Positions 1 through 10,307 are shown, counted from the first letter of the stretch. The stretch: 37,628 nt of DNA from Chara braunii (GCA_003427395.1 BFEA01000645.1:634969-672596); one strand, 5' to 3'. Notes: a model not told the origin generated them from the sequence alone. Translations and numbers: made by a program.

Positions 1-115
1 CGCTTCTCCATGTCTTGATGTGTGCAGGTCACTCTTGGACAGGAGCCAACGTTGATGTGTGCGTGCCATGCTTGGACAGGGGCCAGGCTAATCTTCCCTG
101 TAATGAGTCGATGAA
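1..115 (-). pseudogene. Two degenerate antisense U6 snRNA fragments in tandem
   Basis: Read on the minus strand, 52-111 resembles the central part of U6 snRNA: the plus strand has GGGGCCAGGCTAATCTTC and, before it, a form of TGCGTGTCATCCTTG with several mismatches. A second, more diverged copy of the same segment lies at about 5-50 (TTGATGTGTGCAGGTCACTC, then ACAGGAGCCAA). Both lack recognisable U6 ends. I read them as old, tandemly duplicated pseudogene pieces, not a functional snRNA gene. The window begins here, so the array may continue outside. Confidence 0.5.
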
Positions 116-265
116 GGCGATGGAGGAGTAGGTGGAGGAGGAAGGGGGGGGGTGGGTGGGAACAGCAGCGTTAATCAGGGTGGATAGTGAGGAGGACTGC
201 ATCGGGGAGGGCGGGAGACATGATCGCGATGGAGTGTAGGGTCGAAAATTGGACGATGACCAACA

Positions 266-398
266 GGCCTAGTTCAGTTGGTACACCCATGAACTGTTGA
301 AATATTCACCCAAGTTCAAATCCACATGCAATCAAAGATTCAAAAGTATTCTGAATTACCTGGGGCTCAAGGCCATTGCCCTTTTTTTTAACAAAAAG
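266..398 (+). mobile_element. tRNA-derived SINE, copy 1
   Basis: The head reads GGCCTAGTTCAGTTGGTAC, a tRNA-like A box. It is followed about 45 bases later by a degraded B box (CAAGTTCAAATCC). The body continues to CTGAATTACCTGGGGC and the shared tail CTCAAGGCCATTGCCC, then a T/A-rich end. The same head, B box and tail recur elsewhere in this window on both strands (7.0, 7.8, 8.7, 35.4 and 35.6 kb), which defines a SINE family of about 130-180 bp. The middle of this copy is shortened. Confidence 0.75.
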
Positions 399-1730
399 AA
401 GAGAAAGCGGATATTGTGGGTATTCTGCCAGCAGTGTATCATGCAGCAAGGTAGGATGGAGCCATGGAGCGCAAGGTCTTTCTGCTTTTCCCCCCTTTCT
501 GGGGGATAGAGAGCGCGGGTACCAGCCCAAGTAGCCTGTAGTCTAGGGCCTGTGTGGATGATATCAGAGCCTGCAATGATGTTTCCCTCCGAAAGGGAGG
601 AGGTACGGGTTGCTTGGAGGCCGCGCGGCCTGGAAGTCACCGCCCAATGAGGCTGCTGCCTCGCTATATCGCCAGGAAGAGCCAGGAGCTCTTCTCCACT
701 GTGGGGAAGAAGGAGCACCCAGCTCTCCACCTTGGCTATGGTGGAGGAGCTCGGCAGGAGGAGGAGGAACAAGGGACTAGGAGAGGGGAGCGCCAGGGGT
801 ACTTACCTGGCTATGGTGGACACCATCTCCATCACCTTGGTGGGCGCTGGATCTGGAAGGCCCCCGTTGGGGTAGAGCTACATCAAGAAGCTTCGAGGCA
901 GAGTCAGGCATGGCGGCCTGAGTGGAAGTGGCCATAGCTGCTTTGCGTTGTCTTTTGCACATCAGGGCAACGCCGTAGTAGTCCACCATAGCCTCGGCCT
1001 TATGAAGAGGAAGGGGAAGGGCATCCGTGGCTATGGTGGACCCCAAGTTGTGCTGGCAGTAGAAGAGGGATTCGGACTTTGATTCTGGTTATGCCATTCA
1101 TCATTATTACTATTGTCTATTGCTTGAATAAGAGGGGAGGAGAAAGGAGGAGGAGTTTGGTTGGCCAGAAGAAGGGGGAATTATCATTGGTATTTGCTGG
1201 TGTACATCTTCTTCTTCTTCTTTCTTTGTTCTTCTTCTTCTTCCTCTCTCTGTATCTCCTCTCAAGTTCATTCATTTCTTTTTGCAATCGGACGGCATTG
1301 TACTTTCTCGTGATTTTGAGCTTCGAAATTGACCAGGATCGTAACAGCTGAGTTATTGCACAGGGTTTATGCCAGGGCGTACCTAGGGTTTAGGGTTTTG
1401 GCAGAATCAACCACGAACAGACGGTGCAGGACTTTCCGGAACCGGTTTCTTAGAATGTTCCTCCATAGGTTACTTGCTAGAGAGAGAAAGCACACCCCAC
1501 AGGGACCCAGGGGCACCCGAGGCATATGATTTACAGAAATCTGAGGGAAATCAGAGGAAGCAACTGGGGCCACCGAGCACCAGCCCTACAGACAGCAAGC
1601 AGCTGAGGGTGCGAATCGTTGACGGGCCCAATAAGTAGGACAGTACCACCACCCTAAGGGGATGCGGGTCAGGGAGTAACTACACAGTAGTAACAGGCTA
1701 ACTAAGGTGGGGATGAGGGGAGGTACATCG
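399..1730. other. Stretch with no supported gene
   Basis: I see no convincing gene. Open frames here (for example 554-937) have no recognisable domain. The motif GGCTATGGTGGA recurs at about 733, 808 and 1029, and inverted near 980. A CTT/TTC-rich microsatellite lies at about 1204-1258. Two adjacent telomere-like AGGGTTT words occur near 1390. Confidence 0.4.
1204..1258. repeat. CTT-rich microsatellite
   Basis: Imperfect run of CTT/TTC triplets ending in a CT-rich tract, visible directly. Confidence 0.8.
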
Positions 1731-1870
1731 TTTCCGAATGGAAGTAATCAATGCCGCCCACTCGGGTCTCAGGGGGAAGCATCAAGAGTGGGTATATCAT
1801 GTCTCTTTTCTGACTTGCCGGTCGAATAGGAACCGGACTGATGCTCCCCAGGATGGAAAAGGAGCCAGAA
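1731..1870 (+). repeat. Unnamed dispersed repeat, copy 1
   Basis: Shares ordered blocks with three other places in the window: a GGAAGTAATCAATGC-like start, a GTGGGTATAT-like middle, CTTGCCGG, then GGAACCGGACTGATGCTCCC and a CCAGGATGGA-type end. The other copies are at about 6548, 9237 and 9975, all in the same orientation. I do not recognise the family. It has no clear tRNA boxes or TIRs. Confidence 0.5.
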
Positions 1871-4110
1871 CCAGAAGGTTCTGTTTTTCGAGGGGGGTGG
1901 GGGGGAGAGGGGGAGAGGGGGTGAAAGTCACTGGTTACTCATATCTGTGTGAGGAATGAGCCCTCGTGGGGCTCTCATCAGACATACAAGTGTTCTGGGC
2001 TGCGGCCCCCAGCAAGCCCATGCCCGCCCTAAGTGAAGGCGGGCCTGAATATCCCCGTAAGGCCTGTTTTCGACCTTTTTCCATATGTGGGTACTCAGAC
2101 AGTTGCAGCACGCCGGTTGGTTACAGAGCAACGTGAGCCTCCAGGCTCTTTCCAGAAGCAAAGGGCTGCACTGTACAGTTGAGTTCAGGGCTAGATGGTT
2201 GCGCCCTGCGCACACACTGTGTGAGGCCGACACATCACGGACTGGCCGCGAGCCAATGAGGAAGCAGCATTGTCGGCACACATGAGCCGCGAGCCAATGA
2301 GAATGCTGCAAACACTTGGAGGCTGGGACGCTGCCTGGATGTGCCTAACTGCACGAGGCCCAGGCCAGTATCTGAAACTGGGCCTGGGCGCAGACACTTG
2401 GGGCCAGAGGCAAGCTACTGGGGCCCCCCACACCTGGCCATTCTGGCCTGAGCAGGCAATGCGGCCACGCTGCTGCTTTGTTGTGCGATACTGCGCTATG
2501 CAGGCAGTCTGGGGCGCACGCGGGCGCTAAGAGGCAAGAGGGTGCTGCAGTGTCAGCGGGCACACGGCGGCCATAGCCAGGCCGAGCGTGCGGTGGCGGG
2601 TGATGGCGATGGTGGTCTTCGGGTAGGAGGCGCATGTAGTGGGGAGTCGAGGGGTGATGAGGGGAGGAGAGAGAACGTACCTGGTGTATGCTGGCGGTCG
2701 GCATTGGTGATGACGTCATGTACATTGGTCTTTAACTTCGATGTGATCCAGTCGCACGAACGTAGATAGGCTAGTTAGGCTGAGTTGTATAGGCTGGGCG
2801 CTGGGCGGCAGACAGTAGGAGCGACATTGGATACAGTGTTGGTGTGACCAGAGAGCGTCGGCATTGGCACTCGAGCTCATTGTATTGCTCTTATTTGGAT
2901 GGTATCTTGGTGCATTGTGCTCCCTGCTTGGTACATGACTATCTGGACTACTTCATGATTTTGCAACTTGGATTTCTGTCTATCGCTCTCACTCATATTC
3001 CTTGCATCTGTGACTATTCTGTTGATTCTTCCTGTTTTGCAGTTGCTAAAATTTTGCTATTTCAGTCAAAGAGTAAATTGTTGAATTGTTTGACGATGGT
3101 AGCCTGACTCAGAAGAAGCGACCAACAAGTGGTGGCAAGAAACATTTATTTTGCTACACCGAGGAGTGCATCAGCGACAATCTTGTCCCCACATCCAAGT
3201 GGGTATGGCAGATGGGGAAATCCAGGTCCAGATTGCAGACCTACTTGTGGAAGTTACCAGTGCAAGAATCATTGGAGGGCGGAGCGTCGTGAAAGTACAA
3301 GCCAGTGCTGAGGGCAGTGAGGGGCCTGCCAGTCACCAAGTGAGAAATCAAGCTGAGCGTAACTCCAGAGCCTGCAAGAAGCGGTTATGTCAAGAAGGTC
3401 AGTTGAATTATCACCGATGAACAGAGGAGGTTTGTTCCTTCCCAATCAAGGACTATCACAGAAGCACGGTTATAGATTTTGGAACCTGAAAGGTAGGCAG
3501 ATAGGTCTAGGGAAGCAGTAATCCAAGCTCAAAAATTCTCTTGGTTCACTTTTTTCTGCCGGGTGACAGTGGATATGATGATTATCTCCGGGGGTAGAGG
3601 TGGGACCCTACACCAGCTTCACTGTAGACTCGTCGGTACCCTTGGCCTCCTGGTCTGCCAGAAAAGTTATTAACATTTGCTGTGATTCCTGTCCCCATCC
3701 TTCCTATGGGGGACTGAAGGAGAGTTTCTGGGAGTGGACCAAACAGATCAAGGTAAGTGCTAAAGACTAGTAAAGAGTAAAGACAGGAAAGAAAAAGAGA
3801 TGTGGGTAAGCGCTTACTGGGACTGGTATCTGTGGTCCCGACACTTTGTCCCGCTAGGTAGGCAAGGAAAGAGCACCTGGTACAGAGCACACAGAGTGCA
3901 CCGGAAGCTTGCTTTTTAGGACAGATGGTCAAAAGACTTTGGCATAGGTGTGGGTCTTGAGTAACAGGATGATTTCCTTCTTCCAGTTGCTTTGGGTATG
4001 CCATCGTATGTTACCCCAGGAATGACTGCAATTTAATGCTTGTTGTTCCCTTGGCTCCTGCACCCAGTGCTTCTTATAATGGGTATACGAGGGCGCACGA
4101 GAGAGCATGT
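1871..4110. other. Stretch with no supported gene
   Basis: No recognisable coding region. A short direct repeat (GCGAGCCAATGAG) lies at 2244-2308. Open frames of 60-140 codons are present, but their sequences show no domain, signal or homology that I can identify. The most protein-like one, near 3151-3420, stays unassigned. Confidence 0.4.
2244..2308. repeat. Short direct repeat around GCGAGCCAATGAG
   Basis: Two near-identical blocks, GGCCGCGAGCCAATGAGGAA and AGCCGCGAGCCAATGAGAAT, lie about 39 bases apart. Confidence 0.6.
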
Positions 4111-4114
4111 TGGA

Positions 4115-4155
4115 GCAACTGGCATCCTCGACACGCTTCGGTCGATGCCAGTTGC
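4115..4155. repeat. Short hairpin with 11-bp arms
   Basis: GCAACTGGCAT pairs perfectly with ATGCCAGTTGC across a loop of about 19 bases. It could be a small foldback element remnant; there is no sign of a transcription terminator context. Confidence 0.55.
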
Positions 4156-6547
4156 TGGACTCCTCAGGTGGACGAAAACCCTCAGTTCGAGAGGACCATC
4201 TCCTGTTGCCTAACTGCTTATGTACTTCATAGTTATAGTCAACGTTGGCTCGGCTGTGGAAACTACCCCTCCTACATGTCTGTAGAAACCATGCAACCTA
4301 CTCATCCGTAGACACCATGCCACCTCATCCTCCATAGGAACCATGGCACCCCAAGTAGCCCATGCCTGTTCTCCATTTCCAATAGTTAGATATCAAGGTT
4401 GGTGGCCAGAAATGAAGAGTCTGGGGCAGTGGGACCTCGCCGCGTGGCAAGGCTCCACTCGACTGAACTCTGTGTTTCTGGCGATTGATCCTCTCATGAC
4501 GTACGGTCCATAACGAAAAATCCACGCAATGGGACATGGCCCCAGGTAAGCAGGACCTTTTGCCCTTGGGTTCGATGAAAGTTGTCCTCATGCGGCAGTG
4601 AGCGACAAGTGGTGAGTCGGGGAGACCTCTGAATGAACAGCCGTCCCATTACTGGTCAAGACAACTCCCCTTTTTGGAGTTCACATCATTGGTCCATACA
4701 GCTCCGGAAACCCTCGTTTCGGTGATCGTGAAGCCAAGTCTAACAACTAGAACCCTTCCCTGATGAAAATGGCCTGCAGGCCCACACAGTATGGGGAAAT
4801 GAGGGTGGTTGGATCCACTTTGCTGAATGGCATGCCGAAAAGGAGGTCCTACTGCTAACGTGGCGTACTGATCAAATGCTGTCTATGCACACGTTTGTGT
4901 ACGTGCTGACTGTGGCAGGTCGCGCAGCAAATGTGGCGATAATTGGACACAAAGAGGTCTACAGCAGGTGTTCCAACCTACTTAAGAATAGTTCAGCAAA
5001 CGTGCAGCAGGAGTTCCCATTTCGAGTTGTTTTGCATTTTGAATAGGCCTTAATGTGGTATCCCTGATATAGCAAACATGCTCCTGAGCCATCCATATCT
5101 CGAGAGGGAGATTGCCCCCTCTGCATCGAGGATCTTCCCCTTTGTCCCTCCTCCCCAATAAGGTCTGACCAGCTGCATTCATCTTTCAATAAGGTCCGAT
5201 GAGCTGCATTCGTCTTCCGTGTGGGACAACCACCGATCAGAGGTATTTGTCTTCCGCGTGGGGCAACCACCTCACGTGCACCACGATCTCGTGACTGAAG
5301 CAAGACAGACCTCTCGGAGGTCTCCCTCTCATGTCTCTATTGGAGTCCATCCTGAAATGATCTTTCATCCTGGGATGGGCAGACGGGTCGAGCTCGAGCC
5401 AGTTGGATGCAGTCAAATACAGTTCAAATGGAAAACCTCCTTTGATACATGGCCCAGGATAGGGTCATGCTGAATGATGGCTGTTGATAAGGGAGATGAT
5501 GGCGTTGAGCTGAGAAGTAGATCAAGGAATCAAGCACATCTGATTTCACCATACTTTGAGGTTGGCCGCACCCTGTGGAGTACTTTTCCGGGCTCACGCC
5601 TGAGTTGGCTCAATGAGAGATGGAGTTCTGCAAGACGGACAAGCACAATTTTTATTACATCACATTGATCACAATGATAACACGTGAAAGAACATAGGTC
5701 AAGACATCATCAATTGCCTAATTTCATGCTTAGAGTCAATATGGTTTTGGGAGAGGATCAAGAAGGTATGGTCCTCCATTTCCGCCTCCCCACCCCCCAC
5801 AACACCCCTTGCCACCATCCTCCTATCCATCAACATTCCCGCTTCCCCACAAGGCGACAAAAAGAATTGGTTCCTGCTTCTCAGAGACGTCATGCTCTGA
5901 GCAATTGGGAAAAGAAGATGTGGACAGACCATTGAGGGGGAACTCGTAGCGAAAAAGAAATCCTGGGCCCAGCTGATGGCCATGGTGGAGACGAAGATCC
6001 GCTGTGGATGGCGCTCGTTCTAGCAGGTGGCTAAAGAGGGACCAGACAAGTTTGCGGACAGCAGACGACTATTTCTCAGGACCTGGCTCGTACGAGGCAA
6101 GAGTGCTGCTATCGAAGAGAACACACTCGGGTCGAAGAAGTGGGATCGGAGCCGAACAAAGGCATCATTCTTCCAGGCGAGAGTTCTGAAGGCTGACAAT
6201 CAGGCTATAATAAGGGGTCACAACTAGAGCCCCCCATCCTGTCAACTGCTGGCTTCCCCATCAGCTCTCTCTCCTCAGCGTTCTTGGTTTACTCGCCTTT
6301 CAGAGGCAGCGCACATGCATCTGAGAGGAACACATCAGGAGAGAGGCAAGCTGACAATCAATCCTCTGTTAACGAGCAGGGATATGCTGAGTGGGCATGA
6401 AGTATCATGGTCAGTACTTGCTGGTGGAAAGAACTGACGCTGCCCAGAAAATGCTGCAAGACAGCTTGGATCTCTTGATTAACCGGTTGTGGACGGAGAC
6501 TAGGAGTGGGATTTGGGAAGAAGAGGTTACGAAAGTGGCAAGCCGAC
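4156..6547. other. Stretch with no supported gene
   Basis: No gene is recognised. Direct repeats occur at 5157-5272. Two adjacent frames, 5219-5473 and 5474-5668, lie in the same frame and are separated only by one TGA. Their sequences are unfamiliar, so I do not call a pseudogene. Confidence 0.35.
5157..5272. repeat. Two interleaved short direct repeats
   Basis: AATAAGGTC...AGCTGCATTC occurs at about 5157 and 5190. GTCTTCCGTGTGGGACAACC recurs near 5250 as GTCTTCCGCGTGGGGCAACC. This suggests local tandem duplication followed by divergence. Confidence 0.6.
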
Positions 6548-6710
6548 AGTCGATCCTCCGATTAGGGGCAATCAATGTTGATTAGGGGTCCCTCGGCCAG
6601 ACGGGAGGAAGCGTGAGTGAGTCGTTCTGTAAATTCGCGACTTGGCGGTGGAAAAGGAACCGGACTGACACTCCCCCGATAGATATGGAGCCGGGTGCAT
6701 AAGGAGAGGA
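6548..6710 (+). repeat. Unnamed dispersed repeat, copy 2
   Basis: Carries GGGGCAATCAATGTTG, GGGGTCCC, GACTTGGCGG, GGAACCGGACTGACACTCCC and GATATGGAGCCGGGTGC in the same order as the copies at 1731, 9237 and 9975. Confidence 0.5.
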
Positions 6711-7016
6711 ACAAGAGGCAGCAGGACGAAGAGGGAAGATAGAAAGGAAGGAGGGAGTATGGAAAGGGGAGGACAGTGAGAGGGGCTGGAGGCAGTGGCA
6801 ACAGCACAGGGTACGCGGAGGGGACGATGGTGAGAGGGAGCATAGGCAAACCCACGATGATCATCATCTTGCTGTGGGTCGTAAATAATGCAGCCCACTG
6901 CATTCTCTTGCATGATTGAGTGCATGCAAGTGCATCCACAGTCATCATTCATGCCGTGGTCTTGCGATAGAGAACAATGACAATGTGGAATGTGCCCTTG
7001 GTTTCTCCTTTTTTTC

Positions 7017-7194
7017 TTTTTGAAAAAAAAAGGGCAACAACCTTGAGATATTATCATTGAACTGACTGGCCCTAGGTAATTCAGAATTGTAGTAAGTATT
7101 TCGCTTATCTGCTTCCAGTGGAGTTCGAACTCCGCACCTGGTCTGTATTTCAACAGTCTGGGGGAGTACCAACTGAGCTAGGCCAGTTGGTGCC
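7017..7194 (-). mobile_element. tRNA-derived SINE, copy 2 (nearly full length)
   Basis: The minus strand reads GGCCTAGCTCAGTTGGTAC (A box), then GCGGAGTTCGAACTCCACTG containing a canonical B box (GTTCGAACTCC). Next come AATTCTGAATTACCTAGGGC, CAGTTCAATGATAATATCTC and the tail CAAGGTTGTTGCCC with an A/T-rich end. This is one of the best preserved copies. The boxes would serve as an internal RNA polymerase III promoter. Confidence 0.85.
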
Positions 7195-7645
7195 CTTGGT
7201 TTCGCTTTATGCTTTAGAAGTTTAGATATAAAATGAGAATGGAGGGGATGTGCGTCAATTGATATGTGTCTGGCTGCTTTGTCAGAAATTTGCAAAGTGG
7301 TAGCGAGGAGGTCTACCACTGTGCAATGACTAGAGAGTCTGGGCATGCCAGGCCAATGACGAGTTTGCTTGACGGATTGAAATTAGGAATCGGCTAGCAA
7401 GAATCTCAAGAATGGGCTGTGCAAGGTCAAGGGCATGCTCACTCTGGGCCTTTCCTAATTTAATCCGGTCCTTTTCCCCTCTAATCTGGTACACCGGAGA
7501 AAGTGCACCTGCAAGTCTCCCCTAGGAGTCGTAGCATCCGAAAATGAAAAAAAGGGGAATAAAAAAAGAGGCCGACGGTAATGATGAGGTAACCTGGGAG
7601 AGAGCGGACAATCATGATGAAGCGCACAGAGAGAAGAGGTAATAC

Positions 7646-7771
7646 TACCTTACCCTACCCAACCCTACCCTACTTTACCCTACCCTACCCTACCCTACCC
7701 TGCTCTACCCTACTCTACCCTACCCTACCCTACCCTGCTCTACCCTACCCTACCGTACCCCACCCTCCATT
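7646..7771. repeat. TACCC pentamer satellite
   Basis: About 125 bases of imperfect CCCTA/TACCC pentamers with variants such as TGCTC and TACTT. It resembles a plant telomere repeat (CCCTAAA) lacking two A's, but it is a five-base unit, so I call it a microsatellite. Confidence 0.8.
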
Positions 7772-7780
7772 CCAGTACTC

Positions 7781-7946
7781 TGGCCCAGCTGAGTTGGTAC
7801 ACCGCGGAACTGTTGAAATACAGATGTGCGTTTGAACTCCACTGGAAGCAGATGAGTAAATACTGCAATTATGAATTACCCAGGGCCGGCCAGATCAAAT
7901 GATGATATCTCAAGGCCGTCGCCCTTCTGAAAAGGGGGGAAAAAAG
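7781..7946 (+). mobile_element. tRNA-derived SINE, copy 3
   Basis: Head TGGCCCAGCTGAGTTGGTAC, B-box-like GCGTTTGAACTCCACTGG, body AATTACCCAGGGCCGGCCAG and tail ATATCTCAAGGCCGTCGCCC followed by an A/G-rich end. It directly abuts the pentamer satellite. Confidence 0.8.
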
Positions 7947-8112
7947 GAGTCAGCTGAGGACCTCACGGCATTCTGACCAGCCTCTTTCCTCTGGCACTGT
8001 CTGTGGTGGTCATCCTAGATCAAACTCCCTAAAGGCTAAAACACGATTGTGCGTGCTTCCCTTGGTATGTACTATGTATGTTGACTCCCCAGCTCATGTG
8101 TCCGAATGGTAC

Positions 8113-8257
8113 GAAGTTACTAGAAAGTTACTACAAAGTTACTACAAAGTTACTACAAAGTTACTACAAAGTTACTAGAAAGTTACTAGAAAGTTACTAC
8201 AAAGTTACTACAAAGTTACTACAAAGTTACTAGAAAGTTAGTACAAGGTTAGTACAA
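8113..8257. repeat. 11-bp minisatellite, 13 units
   Basis: Thirteen tandem copies of AAAGTTACTAC, with the last base varying as C or G (TAC/TAG) and decay in the final two units (GTTAGTAC). It runs straight into the 5'-truncated SINE at 8262. Confidence 0.9.
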
Positions 8258-8261
8258 ACCC

Positions 8262-8398
8262 ATGGAGTGTCGATAAGCAGACCTGAGTTCGAATCATGAT
8301 GGACTCAGATGAGTAGAATTAACTCAGAATTACCTGGTCCCTGGTCAGCTCACTGATGATACCTCAATGCCGTAGCCTTTTAAACTGAAAAGTTTAAA
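8262..8398 (+). mobile_element. 5'-damaged tRNA-derived SINE, copy 4
   Basis: The A box is missing. The B box (CCTGAGTTCGAATCATG) and the downstream body (CAGAATTACCTGG, GATGATACCTCAATGCCGTA) are preserved. The head is replaced by the minisatellite, so truncation or satellite expansion removed it. Confidence 0.65.
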
Positions 8399-8504
8399 AA
8401 AAGTATGTGTGGCAGCGTAGGTTGACTGTTTGGCTGCCCTTTTTGGATTTTTGCATTTCTAAGATTTGTTGCGTTCTTGAATCTTGCACAGTGGTGCGGG
8501 AAGC

Positions 8505-8640
8505 ATCCCTGTGGCCAACCTGAATACGGAAAGGACTTTGCCGTATATGGCAACGTCCGTGCAGTATACCGAAAGGGACGTTGCCAGGCCTTTCCGTATT
8601 AGGAAAGCTAGCCCTGTGGGCAACCTGAATACGGAAAGCC
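8505..8640. repeat. Foldback mosaic with outer direct repeats
   Basis: The block CCCTGTGGCCAACCTGAATA, continuing to CGGAAAG, occurs at 8505-8531 and again at 8613-8639 with one mismatch. Between them the sequence folds back: ATACGGAAAGG pairs with CCTTTCCGTAT, and GGCAACGTCC pairs with GGACGTTGCC. This is a small element of inverted arms bracketed by one duplicated arm, probably a nested or rearranged MITE. Confidence 0.6.
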
Positions 8641-8730
8641 ACACTTGGGGTAGATCACGATATAAGGAAACGGCGGAGACAGAACTACCAGTGGATTGGA
8701 ATATCTGCGAACTCAGGGTTCAAAAACACC

Positions 8731-8885
8731 CACCAACTGACCTAGCTCAGTTGGTCCACCTCCTGAACTGTTAAAATACAGACCTGAGTTCGAACTCCGC
8801 TGGAAGCAGATTAGTGACATACTACAGTTATTCTGAATTACCGGGCCCGGTCCGTTCAAATGACGATATCTCAAGGCCGTAGACC
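8731..8885 (+). mobile_element. tRNA-derived SINE, copy 5
   Basis: Head GACCTAGCTCAGTTGGTCC, B box GAGTTCGAACTCCGCTGG, then ATTCTGAATTACCGGGCCCG, GTTCAAATGACGATATCTC and AAGGCCGTAGACC. The 3' end lacks the A/T-rich tail. Confidence 0.85.
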
Positions 8886-9179
8886 AGAGATAGATAGTTG
8901 ACAATTTGCAACTCAAGAAGTGGATTGAAGCAGACCCCAGACGCCTACAAAGCAACCTTATCGACATGGGAACGGGTCAGCAGGAGGCAGCAGCTGCAAC
9001 GGGACGCACAGCCGAAGGAAGGGGTGGAACAGGCAGGGTAGCCGACCAGAAGGACATCTTCTGTGGTCAGCGCAATTTGTTCCGGGTCTTACCGAGATTT
9101 GTGACAGTCTGACTTAGTTTCCTTCTGGAAATTTTTCTGACTGACCTTTGAGCCAGTTTTTTTTGGGGTATTTCTGTCT

Positions 9180-9203
9180 GGGGGGGGGGGGGGGGGGGGG
9201 GGG
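9180..9203. repeat. 24-base G homopolymer
   Basis: Uninterrupted G run. Its length is likely unreliable in the assembly. Confidence 0.8.
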
Positions 9204-9236
9204 TTTTGCATCAAGCATGCGCTCGGCTGACAGTCT

Positions 9237-9345
9237 ATCGTTCGGAAGGAAGCAATCAATGCTGTGAGGGGTCCGCGGGCCGTAACGTGGGGAAGGGTCA
9301 AGGCTGGGTATATTATCTACCCCCTCCTGGCTTGCCGGCGAAGGT
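9237..9345 (+). repeat. Unnamed dispersed repeat, copy 3
   Basis: Contains GGAAGCAATCAATGCTG, GGGGTCC, GGCTGGGTATATTATC and GGCTTGCCGGCGAAGG in the order of the other copies. The distal GGAACCGGACTG block is absent. Confidence 0.45.
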
Positions 9346-9533
9346 GGCGCGTTGGATGAGGACCGCTTCGGGCAACTCGGGCCTCAGTTTGGTGTTGTTG
9401 TAAAAGGGGTAGACTTGGGCTTAGGCCCTGGGTCCAGGAGAACGTAGGCTACAGGCCGGGTTTTGCACATAAGGGTAGACAGAGAGGAGCTGTGAGAGTC
9501 GAGCATCAAAGGAACTGCAGTCTTCACCCAAAT

Positions 9534-9567
9534 AGAACGCCCGGTCATTGTCCTTCGGGACATCCGT

Positions 9568-9599
<32 letters not shown>

Positions 9600-9707
9600 G
9601 GCCCCTGCGCAAGGATGACACGCATAAATCGAGAAAAACAAAAAAAAAAAGAGAACGCCCGGTCATTATAGCTGTGTCTACATGCATCGATAATGACCAG
9701 GCGTTCT
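9534..9707. mobile_element. Small foldback element split by a U6 retrocopy
   Basis: Without the insert, the element would be about 56 bp. It begins AGAACGCCCGGTCATTATAG and ends ATAATGACCAGGCGTTCT, which is its inverted repeat. A second copy without an insert lies at 22867-22940, and both share the left flank TTCACCCAAAT. The U6 sequence and its A-rich tail sit inside the left arm. Confidence 0.75.
9550..9636 (+). pseudogene. Retroposed U6 snRNA, 3'-truncated, with A-rich tail and 16-bp TSD
   Basis: The sequence matches U6 spliceosomal RNA: a 5' stem-loop GTCCTTCGGGACATCC, then AAAATTGGAACGATACAGAG, AAGATTAGCATGGCCCCTGC and GCAAGGATGACACGCATAAA. The ACAGAGA box and the AGC of the catalytic core are intact. 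The 3' end stops at ATCGAGAAA, so the final GGUCCAAUUUU-type end is missing and an A-rich stretch to 9651 replaces it. AGAACGCCCGGTCATT occurs immediately before (9534-9549) and immediately after the tail (9652-9667). A perfect target duplication plus an A tail is the hallmark of LINE-driven retroposition. No upstream TATA or plant USE promoter belongs to it, so I call it a pseudogene. Confidence 0.9.
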
Positions 9708-9974
9708 TCACCCATAAAGAGAGCCAAGGCATAAATGAATGGGCTTGCTGGCAGCCGATCCTTCCACAAGGAAGCAGTCAACGCTGTCAGGGAACATAGG
9801 CAGGAAAAGAAGCCGGCTTAACAAGGCTTATCCTGTTTACTCTTTTGAACGGGGGAGCAATTGGGCCCAATCTGCTCCACCTACCCTAAGTTAGCTCTAG
9901 GTGTATGAGGAAATTTCCAGCAGTCCGGAGGGGCTGAGATGAGATAATAGATGGGCAAGCGTCGCCCTGGTAAA

Positions 9975-10186
9975 TCCTTCCCAGCAAGGAAGCAATCAAT
10001 GCCCCTGTGTCAGGGTCCTTCAGCCATAATGGAAGGGAGCATTGAGTGGGTCATCTCTGTAAGGGACACTGGACCTGGTTCCCAGCAGATATAATAAAGT
10101 CGGGGAAAGGCATTTTGGAGGGGGCAAAAAAGGAAATCGGCTTGATGACCCCAGGATGGATATTGGGCCGGGTCCATAAGGACCTG
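9975..10186 (+). repeat. Unnamed dispersed repeat, copy 4
   Basis: Holds CAAGGAAGCAATCAATGCCC, GTCAGGGTCC, GAGTGGGTCATC and CCCCAGGATGGATATTGGGC, then CCGGGTCCATAAGGA. This matches the order in the copies at 1731 and 6548, with an insertion in the middle. A shorter fragment (GGAAGCAGTCAACGCTGTCA) lies near 9770. Confidence 0.45.
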
Positions 10187-10305
10187 TTCTTTCGAGAATA
10201 GGAGAAACAAATCTTTCATGGTGGTGATTGTTCTCCACCACGGCAATAACTGTTCTATCACTCAAGTTATCCAGTGGATGGCTGTGACAAAATGCACAGA
10301 TACAG

Positions 10306-10307
<2 letters not shown>

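Noticed and set aside
554-937. 127-codon open frame
   Set aside because: No recognisable domain, no homology I can recall, and it sits in repeat-bearing sequence. I could not support it as a gene.
7017-7194. Functional tRNA gene
   Set aside because: A and B boxes are present, but the sequence does not close into a cloverleaf with an acceptor stem and it continues into a shared SINE body and tail.
7646-7771. Internal telomere repeat
   Set aside because: The unit is a pentamer (CCCTA) with irregular variants, not the CCCTAAA heptamer of plants.
8113-8257. CRISPR-like array
   Set aside because: Contiguous 11-base units without spacers in a eukaryotic nuclear sequence; it is a minisatellite.
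9550-9636. Functional U6 snRNA gene
   Set aside because: The 3' end is replaced by an A-rich tail, target duplications flank it, and no promoter elements precede it.
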